A DNA stretch of 64,000 bases from Pyxicephalus adspersus (taxonomy: Eukaryota; Chordata; Amphibia; Anura; Pyxicephalidae). Every line of letters starts with the position of its first letter. The first letter of the stretch is position 1. Made by a program: the position numbers and the translations under genes. Below, one piece after another: positions 48,153-59,609 of this stretch. Below the pieces are notes generated by a model. That model saw only the letters and a list, made by a program, of their open reading frames with translations. It had not been told where the DNA came from and made no database searches. The stretch spans positions 55,531,268 through 55,595,267 of the forward strand of contig NC_092861.1 of assembly GCF_032062135.1 (NCBI RefSeq), written 5' to 3'.

Positions 48153-50115
48153 AAAGGTTAAAGTATTTTGTACTTTCTAGTTTGATATCATGGGTCACTT
48201 TCCCCAAAATTATATTTTGTGCATTATTGTTGGTCACAGGTAGATGGTGTGGTGTCCTTATGTAAAGTGTTACAGATGCTGTTTCAGGCAGCAAGAGTTT
48301 GTTTAACACTTTATATGAGGACACTATGATTATGATTATAATGATTATAATATAATAAATTTAGATCCCATGACATTTTATTTACTCTCATAGGGTAAGT
48401 ATCTTTGGGTGTTGTTTTCCTGATTTTGGAATACACCTAAATTCCTCATTTCGGGAGCAATGCTCATGACAGTCCTGAGCAGCCAGGAGTTGCCAGGGAT
48501 TCCTTGAGCTGTAGCTAATTGACCTTGCATAAGAAGCTGGTGGCTGCTTAATTCTGGGGCAAGTTCCATTTGGAAAAGCCAGCTGAATGACCCAAAGACC
48601 TGTTTAGCTGGCTGCAAATGTGGCATTCTTACAAAAAATGTATGTGGGACATTCTTACTACAGGCAACCAATGCCGGTAGCATTTTACCCCATTGATTGA
48701 CTATACCAGGGATTCTCTAAAACCTGAAAATTATTTTTGTGTTTTTCAGGGGAAAAGAGATCGAGAAAGCCTGGTTAATTATTTTTTTTTATCTGCTTTG
48801 TGCTGCACTGGATTTGTTTGAATGCAACATGTTCTATTTAGAACTGCAGACAAATTGCACAAATGCAGCCTTTTTTGCAGATGCTGTTTGCCATTGAAAT
48901 ATTTTAAACAGCTATGCAAATGTACTTAAATGCAAAAGTGTTTGAAAGCAAAACCTTATGGACACGTATCCTTAAACTGGTTTTTGTGGTACTACCTTAT
49001 TGTTTTCTGTTACAAAGTTTGCATTGCCCTGGTAGTTATGTAGATATTTTTCCAAACCCTATCATCTTCCTCTTTGGAATTGTGAACATTTTTTCTGGTA
49101 AAGCTATATAACCCAACATTGTAGAGACTGAAGATCCCAGGTTTAAGAAAACAGCATATGAAATTAATGGCTGAAGTATTAGGCGCAAAGCTGTAACTAT
49201 TAAGCTTGAGTCATTTCACAAAAAATAGCAAACAAAATATTAATAAATCATAAACATGGTTTGTGAAATCACCATATTATGGCATAACATTTTAAATTCC
49301 TTCCTATAAATCTTTCTCCTTTCATTTACTATATAAATCTTAAAAACAAAGTAGCTAAAACTAATAGTAAAAATATATTACCACTTCTATTCTGTCCTAA
49401 ATGACTCTTGTTAGCATTTTAATGAAGCTAAGTATAATGTCCTCTTTTTATCATAGTTAAGTTTGTTTTTTTCTCAGGTCAAATATTAAACAATATCAAA
49501 CCTCTTTAAAATTACAAGGTTTACACATGCAAGGTTAAATGGGGTTACTTATGAACTCTGATTCTGATTGGTTAATTCATTTATTATATTATAGGAAAGA
49601 CATTTATTTGCAGAATGCACTTTGGTTGTGTGGATTCTGTTTTCCTAATGTGTGTTTTGTTGTGATTCATTAATAAAAGTCAACAGCTGTTTAATGGTAT
49701 AGAGACCTGATGTTCCCCTCATGTATCACTAAATAGCATGCTGATTCTTCTACCTAAATCTAAACACATTGACATAAATTTTCCATCGAATGATGGGATG
49801 AAAGTTAAATAAAAATAAATGGTTTATAAAGTGTCTTTGTTAATTGAAATATATTCACACAGATCAACTCATCCATTGCAGTGTATGCCTGAACAGTAAA
49901 TAGCTAGAATTTAGAACTTGTGTTTTGAATTGCTCTTTGCTTGGCTACATAGCTTCATACTTACAAAGCTTCATATCTTGTGATTCTTTCACTATTATAA
50001 TTAATTATGTTTACAATCAAAAATAAAAAGTATTCTGATTTTATTTCCGATAGGAAAATTAGGAATAAAATCAGGCCTTGCTGGTTTTAAACATCAGGTT
50101 CACTATTAAATCATT

Positions 50116-50161
<46 letters not shown>
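50116..50161. repeat. A-run followed by (AT)n
   Basis: About 16 A residues run into about 30 bp of AT dinucleotides. Confidence 0.95.
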
Positions 50162-50165
<4 letters not shown>

Positions 50166-50859
50166 GTTGAAAAATGCACACTCACAATGATTCTAATGGC
50201 AAAATATAAATATTTCTATTGTATGTTAAATTTCAGGGGAGCATGTCAATGTTTTCAAAGAAAGACTACCTTCAAGTCAGCTTTTCGTGTGTAGATGAAT
50301 TGCCTTAAAATGTATCCAAACATAAGAACAAAAACCTATGCCCAAAAACAACAATATGATATTTTGCAGCTTGCTAGTCCTGGTGTTTTATTTTTCCTGC
50401 TTTAATTTCACCTGGAAATGGTTCACATAATGCATTCTCTATCCCTTCACACTAATTTGTTCATTGCATCTATGGAAGAAGTCATGGTTGTCATTCAGTC
50501 TGGGCTTCAAAGTCTGCCTCTCCATTATATGGTGAATAGCAGATTAAACAGTAAAAATAAGGGTTTTTGTGCGTTCTTGAAAGCTCATAAAAAATGACAG
50601 GGATGTGTATTTTTGGCAAGATCATAAGGGATTTTCTCTAGTTGCCTCAAATAAACTCAACCACCAAATGTCAACCATATATAAAGATTAATAAATTGCA
50701 ATAAATTAAGTTTTTATATTTAGGTGAACTTAATAAATTAAGGACAAGTAAAGACAAAACATCAAAAAACAAGTAATTACAGTAATGAGATTTTGAAGTG
50801 TGACTCTTATTTCTTTTCTGTTAAGCAAGAGTTAACCGAGTTCAACTCCTCTACATAAG

Positions 50860-51017
50860 CGCCTATATAAAAGCCTTTGATGCCTGATCGGAGGAGCCGC
50901 CCGCGGGTAAATCTTGCGACTGACCGCGTGCGAAGCCATCGGACTAGATTTTCCCACAAAAGTCACAAGCACACACACGTTCTTTTGTTTGCTTCTTATG
51001 TATATGTGTGTGTGTGT
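50860..51017 (+). promoter_or_regulatory. TATA-box-like site followed by a GC-rich leader, cut by the gap
   Basis: GCCTATATAAAAGCC at 50861-50875 is a good TATA-box match. About 20-75 bp downstream is a CpG-rich block (GGAGGAGCCGCCCGCGGG; CTGACCGCGTGCGAAGCC) that stands out in an AT-rich region. The sequence then enters a TG repeat and the N gap. It could be the promoter end of the large GATTCATCA-family copy beyond the gap, or an LTR fragment. There is no evidence of transcription, and the 189-codon ORF here is mostly gap. Confidence 0.3.
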
Positions 51018-51281
51018 NNNNNNNNNNNNNNNNNNNNNNNNNNNNNNNNNNNNNNNNNNNNNNNNNNNNNNNNNNNNNNNNNNNNNNNNNNNNNNNNNNN
51101 NNNNNNNNNNNNNNNNNNNNNNNNNNNNNNNNNNNNNNNNNNNNNNNNNNNNNNNNNNNNNNNNNNNNNNNNNNNNNNNNNNNNNNNNNNNNNNNNNNNN
51201 NNNNNNNNNNNNNNNNNNNNNNNNNNNNNNNNNNNNNNNNNNNNNNNNNNNNNNNNNNNNNNNNNNNNNNNNNNNNNNNNN
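51018..51281. other. Assembly gap (264 N)
   Basis: 264 N follow (TG)n at 51005-51017, so the gap probably reflects an unresolved microsatellite. ORFs translated through it are meaningless. Confidence 0.99.
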
Positions 51282-52398
51282 TGCAATTTTGAAGTCAATT
51301 TTAATGCTATGGTATTGTGTTTGTGGCCATGTTGTTTGATTGCAAAATTCTGCCTTTTTTTTTTTTTAACACTTCAATGTTTGCCCTGCATAAATATTTT
51401 CTTTTTTCCACCCTTGATAGGGCAAAGTTGCATATTGGTTTGGTAAGTATTTTTTGAATGCAATATTTGTTGGGCCATTTTTGAACTATTTTGGCTTTAC
51501 ATGGAAGTGTGGATTTACATGTGTTTTGTTTGTTCTTTTTATAAATTTTTTTGTCATTTAGTGTAAAGTTTAGTGATGTGTGTGTGTGTTTTTTTTTTAT
51601 GTATTTTTATATCTTATTGGGAACTTTTAGCAAATGTTTCTTTTGAATAAAGTTGTTTCTAAGATGTTGTTGTTTGTTTTTTGGGGTTGTTGTTATGTGA
51701 TCTCCTTTCCAATCTCCCAGGACATACAATTTAAAAAGACAATTGTGATTGTTTTTAAGCTGTTCCTTCCTCTGAATTATTTGTAAGGCTAAAAACAGCA
51801 CAATTGTCTTATTAAAACTCAGTTGTTTGATGCGCATAGTTCTGCACCAAACTTCAGCCACGTGTAGCTCATAGTTGTGCGCCACAGCGGACCCACTACG
51901 TGCGATTGAACTGTTTTCATTTGAAAAATGCACTGCACTTTTGCACAGTCCTCATTAAGGTAAGTTTATATTTTGTTTGTGTATATTGCTTGTTTTGCTT
52001 CATATGCACTCATGTATGTATAGACATGAGTGCACATAAAGCCAAACATGTGTGTATGCATTTAGATGTGTGTAAAATTACAAGAAGAAATAGGCAAAGA
52101 GGGCTTTTTGGACCATATTGCTTCACACTGAAAAGATTGCCTATTTCTTCCTATGGTTTCTGATATCATGGGCTTGGCTACAAGCAACATTCATGGAGGA
52201 TATTGCCTTTCTTTAAAAGAAGCAATCCACATTTATGTGCTTCCACTACCAAGCTGAGGGGAGTAAGCCAATTATATATAGTGGGCCAACGTCTAAAATG
52301 TCATTCAAATCTGCAAAAACACCCTGAAGGGATGGAAAAGCAAGAAAATGTTTGGCTCAAAGTGGATTTGGCCCTGGAACTTTCATATACTAGTACTA

Positions 52399-53058
52399 CC
52401 GTGTTTCCCCGAAAGTAAGACCTACCCCGAAAATAAGACCTAGCACTTTTCCCCCAACCTGCCCTAATATAAGACCTACCCCGAAAATAAGACCTAGTAG
52501 AAAAATAAAAAAAATAAAAGCAAACATAAATTAAAACAGTACTCACCGAGCGGGAGACAGTGGGCGTACACACAGCGGGCTAACACACAGCCGCACAAGC
52601 CGATGCTTTCCTTGTAGTTCCGGCTCCTGTCACAGGCGGAGTGATATTACATGCACTTCGCCTGTCAGAAGCTGAAGTGCATGTAACCAGGCTAGTTCTA
52701 GTGAGCCCTTAAAAATGTGTTAAAAAAAAAAATTAAAATAATATACTCACCTGATACGCGATCCTGCGTGTGTCTCTGGCTGCAGCATGTCTCTCTTCTC
52801 TCCTCTGCCAGCATCGTGTCTTTTCCTGTTTGTAAAGCAGAGCGAAAGAAACCGGCACAGCGCCACCTGCTGTTCCATGTCCTAACTGCCGAACAGTGGA
52901 AAAAAAGCACAGAGTGATCAGAAGGGGAATTTGGGAATATAGTAAGTGTTTTTTTTCATTAAAAAAAGTATATAAGACCTACCCTGAAAATAAGACCTAG
53001 TGTGTTTTTGGAAGCCCAAAAAAATATAAGACAGTGTCTTATTTTCGGGGAAACATGG
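52399..53058. mobile_element. TA-flanked inverted-repeat element (GTTTCCCCGAAAATAAGAC ends)
   Basis: 660 bp flanked by TA at 52397-52398 and 53059-53060. Ends CCGTGTTTCCCCGAAAGTA and, on the other strand, CCATGTTTCCCCGAAAATA. CCCCGAAAATAAGACCTA recurs three times near the left end and once, slightly changed, near the right. The uninterrupted homologous site at 63296-63297 has a single TA, proving TA duplication. The minus strand has donor-like GTGAGTA sites at the edges of two GC-rich blocks (about 52541-52548 and 52745-52753). I recall this terminus from many vertebrate genomes, with a Tc1/mariner-type TA target. No transposase ORF. Confidence 0.93.
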
Positions 53059-53886
53059 TATTTGTCTTGTGTAAACACCTAAATAATGCATACACTCCAA
53101 TATTTATCAGCATTAAGTTAAGCATTAACACAAAATCTGTTCATTTCTAAGAGTGCCTGACCCTGCTTGTGAGCTTGGCAATCAATGTACTTTGATGTTG
53201 TGCTTGGCAACCTGGACCTCCTGCCATCACCATCAGGTGTGTTAGAATGAGTATGCAACTCAGCTGGACAACTAATTCACAACCAGTTTGGACAGCAAGT
53301 GCAAGTGTGTTTGTATACAATAGTGCTAAGATCGGGCAGCACAGCACAATGACAACAAACCTATAACACTACTACAAATGAACACAGGAGTTGTGTGGGG
53401 GCAAATCAAGATGAGTGCAAATGTCAGACTATATAAAAAACAAACAAAATAAAAGAAAAAAAAATCATGAAAATCATGACAGTTTATTCAGAAAAGGAAT
53501 GCACATAATACATTCAAATACCAATATGTTGCAAAGGCAACGAGAGGGTTAAGTATGAGTTTGGTGTGGAAACCATGCAGACATTTGTACTTACTTGTAG
53601 AATATACTACTTGTAGAAAAAATGACACATTGCTGAAGAATTGCTAAACTACGGAAACTGGCATTACAAATCGGGCACAAAAACATTGCAGCAACAGATG
53701 AAACTGACAATAATGAGGATTACAAATGGACTGGACTGTAGATACGCACAGAACAGAGTGCAGGTGTGCGCTAATTAATTGCTATGATCTCACCATTGAC
53801 AGCTTAACAGATCCTCCTTAATCGCCCAGCTGAAATCTAATCGCCTTAATTGGCGGATTTGCGACCCCTATTGCTCATTATCAAGG

Positions 53887-54553
53887 TGTTATGCAAGCGG
53901 GTGTGGACCCACTGTGCCACTGACTGGGTATACTCCAGAGGGGCGTGGAAGCCGCTACCAGGTCTTCACTAGAGCCTCTGATGGTGAGGATAGGCTTGGG
54001 CTGCGGGGTAGCTGCCAGGTGCCACTCCAGAGCAATCCCCAGGCCAGTGGCAGCTGACCACAGGAGTCAGGAAACCCGGTGCAAGTACCGAGGGGCTTGT
54101 GTGGCCAAGAAGTCCAGAAACAAGGATCCAAGGTCAGGGTCAGGCAGCAATCAGGCAAGGTCCAAAAACGTAATCCGAGGTCAGGGTCAGGCAGCAATCA
54201 GGCAAGATCCAAAAACGTAAGCGAAGTGCGGTACACAGCAAAGCAAAACAGAGAAAACACCTTAGCAGAGTTACACAGGGTAAACCAGAGATTGCTCAGG
54301 CAACTTCCTGTAGTAGTAGGTGCCTTTAAATACCTGCAGGAAATCAGCCATAGGCTGTAGAAAACAGAGGGCGTGTGTGTGTTACCTCATAGATTAGGAG
54401 GGACACACCCACACCAGCTCAAACACCAGAGCAAGTCTCAGCATGAGGGAAACAGGCATGGAACACAGGTAGTGGGGTTACCTGAAAGATAGGACCCGGC
54501 GCCCGTGCCTGCAATTAGGAACAGCAGCACCGGCACGACCTGCAGTGCTAACA
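53887..54553 (-). mobile_element. Solo LTR, TGTTAG...CATAACA family, copy 2
   Basis: 667 bp with a perfect 5-bp target duplication CAAGG (53882-53886 and 54554-54558). The homologous element at 35086-35601 retains the empty site with one CAAGG (reverse complement CCTTG at 35195-35199). Homologous over its length to the LTR at 34106-34790, with two instead of three 47-bp tandem units (about 54125-54220). Open frames across the tandem units on both strands are chance products of the repeat. Confidence 0.95.
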
Positions 54554-54688
54554 CAAGGCAGGAATCCGGCTGGCAGTGAAGGCGCGTGTACGAGCGCACT
54601 CGGCACCGGACCGCAGGGAAACCGGCTCGCTGGAAGCGCGACTGTATGCGCGTCCAGTGTACGCGCATTTAATTGATGAATCAGGCCC

Positions 54689-54795
54689 AGTGATTCCAGT
54701 AGTAACTAGATAGAAGTAGTTTCCATAGTCCAGTATAACACTTATTATTTGCTTTTTTTATAAATTTTTATATAATAAATTTATTAGACGACATT
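54689..54795. other. Short spacer between two elements
   Basis: About 107 bp of AT-rich DNA between the large element and the next MITE. Confidence 0.5.
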
Positions 54796-55023
54796 GGTCC
54801 TGATTTATGAAAGCTCTCCAAGGCTGGAGAGGATACACTTTCATCAGTGAAGCTGAGTGATCCAGCAAACCCAGAATGGAATTCCTAAAAGTCATTTGCT
54901 ATTTGTTAGCAAATGTTTTCAATCCTGCACCACATCCTTTACAGGTTTGCTGAATTACCCAACTTCACTAATTAAAGTGTATTTATTATGTATTTGTATC
55001 GCCAGTCTTGAAGAGCTTTATTG
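54796..55023. mobile_element. GATTTAT foldback MITE, copy C
   Basis: GGTCCTGATTTATGAAAGCT, CTCCAAGGCTGGAGAGGATA and ATCCAGCAAACCCAGAATGG on the left are mirrored by TTACAGGTTTGCTGAATTAC, CAACTTCACTAATTAAAGTG and CAGTCTTGAAGAGCTTTA on the right. The center (CATTTGCTATTTGTTAGCAA) matches copy B. The outermost right bases are lost. Confidence 0.85.
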
Positions 55024-56348
55024 TGTTACAAATAAAACAATGATCTTGGATAAATCTTGTACTTGATGAATAAAATTGTGCATATTCAATTACCAGTCAG
55101 AGATGGTCACAATTTTTTTTTTAGCCCATAAGTAAGGAATTAACCTAAACGTTTACGATATAAATATGTATTCATTTACCAAAAGTTTCTCTCTATTTAG
55201 AAGGTACATTTTTATATAGTAAGCAAATAGAATTGATGACTCCATTATTCTGTTTTGTAACTTCAGTACACACTAAATTTCTTTACTCCTCTACAGTTGT
55301 AGTTTTTCAATTTGCCCATTCTTCTTAACATCAATGGCATACATTTCTTGTGACATCTTGTAAAAAACATCATCAACTTGCAGCCTTCTGTCTCCCAGTT
55401 GATTACAAAGGATATAAAAGGATAGACAGTGCCCTTATTCTAAAGTGAAATGCACATAGCTACCTCTAATTTGAAGAGGCACTACAATAGAAATCTACAA
55501 AAGTTTCAAGACTAAAGTAACAAAATGCCCTTCATTGAAGAAGAAATGGATTTGTACTGTCATTTAAGGCAACTTTGTACAATCGAATAAACAATGTTCA
55601 TTCCATTAGGATAAGATGCCTGCAGTGTCCTATAGGTTATTTCAACATTGCTCTAACATTATAACACTGCTTCTATTTAAGTACCCCCACAGACTGTTCC
55701 CTACACAGAACACTAACAACTATGCAACATTTTAAAAACCCAAAGGAAATGGACCAGGAATGATGGATGAAGGTATGAAATATATTTGTCACTCCATTGG
55801 CAAAGGAATTAATCAAGTGTCAAAACTGCTAAAGACTGCAGGGAAGCCTTGAGAGAGGAACAAGCCAATATGAAAACATCTCAGACATATCCTGATTATG
55901 GTATTGGGACTGGAATTTTCAAGCTAAGGACAATACTACTCAATCTATCAAGGAATACATACAGATGCAAAATATACATACTGGTTATTATTCAGATGCA
56001 AAAAAATGTAACTCATGGAAACTGATTTAGATGTACTAGTCTGTAGAGCTCAGTTTTTTGTGATATAACTGGCTTATTTTACTGGACCATTTTTTTGGCC
56101 ATGATTCTTTGTGAATTTACAGTTCAACACCTTCATGCTGAATGGTAAAAAAAATTCAAATTTTTATCACCTTTTTTTATTATGCATGATCAAATGAAAA
56201 GCAAGAATATGGCTTATTAATTTGATAATGAAAAAAATGTGAAATAAAAGCACAGTATTATTGTTTTTTTTTTTTGCTAGATTACCGCACAAATCTGGAA
56301 GAAATAGACCAGAATTAAATTGAGAACATACATACCTGTTGTATGTAA
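55024..56348. other. No gene or repeat recognised
   Basis: AT-rich DNA with short ORFs only. Confidence 0.45.
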
Positions 56349-56500
56349 ACAATAAGATTGTAAGCTCTTCTGGGCAGAGTCCCCCCCTCCTCCTGTGTCA
56401 CTGTTTGTATCTGTCATTTGCAACCCTATTTAATGTAAAGTGCTGCTTAATATGTTGGCACTATATTAATAATATTATTAATAATATTATTAATATTAAT
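56349..56500 (-). repeat. Dispersed repeat, SINE or LINE-tail-like, copy 2
   Basis: Reverse-oriented relative of 371-490. The plus strand shows AAGATTGTAAGCTCTTCTGG, then CTCCTCCTGTGTCACTG, GTCATTTGCAACCC and ATGTTGGCACTATATTAATA, ending in an (AAT/ATT) tract. This copy preserves the TTGTAAGCTCTTCTGGGCAG part missing from the other two. Confidence 0.7.
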
Positions 56501-57019
56501 AATATTTGCTTGTCCTAGATTTTACCCATAATGAAAGGAATGTATAATTTTTTTAATACACACTAACACTAAGGCTTAATATAAACGGTCTGTAATTTGA
56601 TGGGCTGATATGACACTGTGGGAAGGAGTCTTAGGACTAAACTATATATAGCAGGTGTTCTCCTAGAGCGTGATTGCTGATTGGCCTACTCGATCAGTCC
56701 CTATTATTCATGAAAAAGTACTGCGAGGGCCACTTTTACCCTTACAAAGTTTGTGAAACAAGAAGGATGCAGGGTCTTAAGTGTGATTTAATGTAGCCCT
56801 GCCATGAGAAGATGAACTCTGCACTCCTTAAGTAAATGCCATTTGCTTAGCTGTGTCTGACCTAAGTACTTTTAAGTCACTGATAGGTAAACATTGAAAA
56901 TGTGTATTATCAAAATGTCAAAATGCCTTGTTCTGGGTCAGTGACATGAAAATTAAATCACGACATGACAACTAGGGAACTAACTTTCACAAACGAAAAG
57001 TTCATAAATGGTATCATTT
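56501..57019. other. No gene seen
   Basis: Begins in the ATT/AAT tract; the rest is unrecognised. Confidence 0.45.
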
Positions 57020-57137
57020 ATTAATATTATTCATAAACAGTATTTATAAAGTGGCAACATGTTACACAGAGCTGAACATTAAATATGGGTTGCCGATTAG
57101 ATACAACCAATAACACAGAAGGAGGAGAGGACCCTTT
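57020..57137 (+). repeat. Dispersed repeat, SINE or LINE-tail-like, copy 3
   Basis: TTATTAATATTATTCATAAA, CAGTATTTATAAAGTGGCAA, GAGCTGAACATTAAATATGG and ACACAGAAGGAGGAGAGGAC align in order with 371-490. More diverged than copy 1. Confidence 0.7.
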
Positions 57138-57531
57138 TTTTTTACTTTTGAATAGGATAAGTTTGAGGGATGACAGAAGTATGACATAATTCAGTGGGAC
57201 AAAAACATAAACAGCAATAAAAACTCAGTCACAGGATCTAATAATTCTCACTTAGCACCCTAATCTTAACCCACATCCCCATTTCAAGTCTCCCTTACAG
57301 TTAATGAGGAGATATTTCCCCAATAGGGACATAAGCAGCAAATGAAGGTTGTAAGAGCCTCTAAACCTTTTCAACTCCATCCAAAATAAAAGAAAAAATG
57401 TTTTGGCTGGTTACAAAACCATGTAACATATTATAAATTACATTTATAGTTACATATATTATGTAAACAATTTTTTAAATGTTTAGTTTTAGAATGTTAA
57501 ACATTGTATTAATATACAATTCTTATATAAC

Positions 57532-57571
<40 letters not shown>

Positions 57572-59609
57572 TTAACAGTAATTATTGGAAAAGACATGTT
57601 TCATCATCTTTGAACAGTCCTTCACTACTGCCAAGATTCAACAGCCAACTTGTGGAAGTTGTAAATGTCTTCCTTGATGATGATTACAAAGAGTATTTCA
57701 GGCTGATATATACTGAGTAGCATGTATTGAAAAGACTAATGGGACCATTTACTATTGGTAATTATGTTCATAATCTTATTGGTGATTAAAGCACACTCAT
57801 AAATTAAGATACATTTATAACAGATAAACTAGGAGTTGGCACCCATCTCTGGTGCTTGTGGTAAATAAATTGAAGAAGAGACTCTTCTGTCACCTTGAAA
57901 GTGAAGGCTTGCTGCCTGTAATCAATCAAATGATTCATACATTGCAAAGTTTCCCTCTCTTTGCTCAGTGACAGTAACAGAGTTCATTCCTTCTCGCTTT
58001 GGCAGGACACATCCAAACTATAGCCTGTATTGCAGCTGCTTCACTGTGATTACATAGAAACGCAGGAGTGCAATTATTCAGTCATAATCACTTTTTATTT
58101 TATTTACCGAAATGTGGTTTGTGTTGGAATAGCTTTTGTAAACTTTACAAAAATTCAAATATCATATTTTACAAATGGCACTTTTTAAAAGGTTATAACT
58201 AATAAAAATATTTATTATGCCTTTTAAACTTTCAAAATGGTGGGTTTGAAATGTATCTTTTCTTATTGCTTGTCTCAGATGACCTTAATCTTTGTCACAT
58301 TTCCTAGCTGTATAATGGGATAACTTTTCAGGTAATAAATTAGAGGCATTGTAGTGGTGGTAGACTCATTTATATATGGACACGCACACAAAACGTAAAA
58401 GAAAAAGACTATCCCTCTACAGGTTCCAATGCATTTTTAAAGAACAGCAATTGTTAAAAAAAAAACATTTCTATACATTATAAATTTCAAGACATTTATT
58501 TAGCTAATATTGTTGGCAGTACCATATATGCCTACTACCTTTTTTTTGGTATTTTCCATCCTGCATTAATATTTGACATGGTTGTGTGTGAGTACTGTTG
58601 CATCTACTGTTGACTGTAGGATGCTGAATGTACACTATACCATACTAATATGCATCAGGTTTGTTCTATTACAAATGAGTACAACAAGTTTATTATTTGT
58701 TGTCTGGAAGCTTTTTTACAGTGTTTTATAACGTGGACTTTCAATGAAGATGGCAAACGAGCTCTTCAAAAAGTACCTTTAAAGTCAATCTGCCTGAAAA
58801 GACCATGTAAAAAATAGCTGTTTAAAAAAGAAAACTTTACCTTACAGCCAGTTTTACCAGTACTGCAAGGGGCAGTGTGTAAAATGATGTGCAGATAAAC
58901 AATATTGCCAACAAGAGGCAGCTATCAATGACATGCAGCCAATACTATTATCAAGCAGATTATTATTAACAACAACAGGACCGTATCAGTCAGGGTTAAG
59001 AGGTTTACTTAACAGTGCATCAAATAGCATTCCTTAGGGTATTCCCACTTTCTCTCCTGCATGTCACAATCAGAATGAAGTGTTCACTTCTAAGATAGAG
59101 GAGGTCTCGGCCCGGATGGAGAGGCTAAGCTACAACATTTACAGGTCATCCTTGCCTTCCAGCAGTGTACTTTCCTGCTATGGGGACTGAATCACATCCC
59201 TGTGCTTCAGAAGAACCATTGGATTGGACCAGGAGAGGGGGAAATGCAGGGAGTGCTAATTACACTGCCCTCAAACTCAAAGGGTCTTCTGTAAAACAAA
59301 GAAGCAGCCACCATATCAACCACACTCTAAAGTTTTGAGTTAAGTGGCTACAGTCCCAAGGGGGGAAAGCAGGGCAAGCAATCACTGCAGATGATGCACC
59401 CCACTGGGAAAACGATCTGGAGGTTTGGTAATTCAGATAGAAAAAAACAAAAGTTACTATGCTAATCCCTGAGAGTTTTCTGGTATGACCCCACCCATGT
59501 CCACTGCAGCTATCAGCTATATTTCCAAGAAGCCTTTTTTTCTCAGTTAAAAGTATATAAAAAAATAAATTGCAATAATAAATAAGTTATATAAATAAAT
59601 AACAAAGTA
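57138..59609. other. No gene seen; one (TA)n tract
   Basis: (TA)n at 57538-57570. No recognised element or exon. Confidence 0.45.
57538..57570. repeat. (TA)n microsatellite
   Basis: About 33 bp of TA dinucleotides. Confidence 0.95.

Larger units (their letters stand above)
45492..50850. other. No gene seen; one weak hAT-like start
   Basis: 5.4 kb of AT-rich DNA. CAGTGGTTTTTAACATTTTT at 47412 followed by AGTGGCAACTTCC resembles a hAT terminus (weak). C13-T7 lies at 48133-48152 and A16(AT)n at 50116-50161. The 101-codon minus-strand ORF at 48378-48683 has no recognised domain. Confidence 0.45.
51282..54688 (-). mobile_element. Large GATTCATCA-family element, copy 1, carrying two insertions
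   Basis: The right terminus TGATGAATCAGGCCC (54674-54688) is the family end. From there leftwards to 51713 the sequence is homologous to 62078-64000 in the opposite orientation. The far end lies left of 51713, possibly in or beyond the gap. Two later insertions split it: a TA-flanked element (52399-53058) and a solo LTR (53887-54553). It also lacks about 290 bp that the other copies keep (near 53730). On the plus strand a GC-rich block ends CTCATTAAGGTAAGTTT (51953-51968), donor-like, and AATAAA at about 51647 is followed by a GT-rich stretch. No transposase is recognised; ORFs do not align well between copies. Confidence 0.85.

Noticed and set aside
50877..51446. 189-codon ORF spanning the N gap, and other ORFs through it
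   Set aside because: Mostly undetermined bases; no evidence of a frame across the gap.
53945..54220. Arg/Ser/Gly-rich ORFs on both strands
   Set aside because: They are translations of the 47-bp tandem unit inside the solo LTR; the inverted LTR at 34 kb gives the same peptide phrases.
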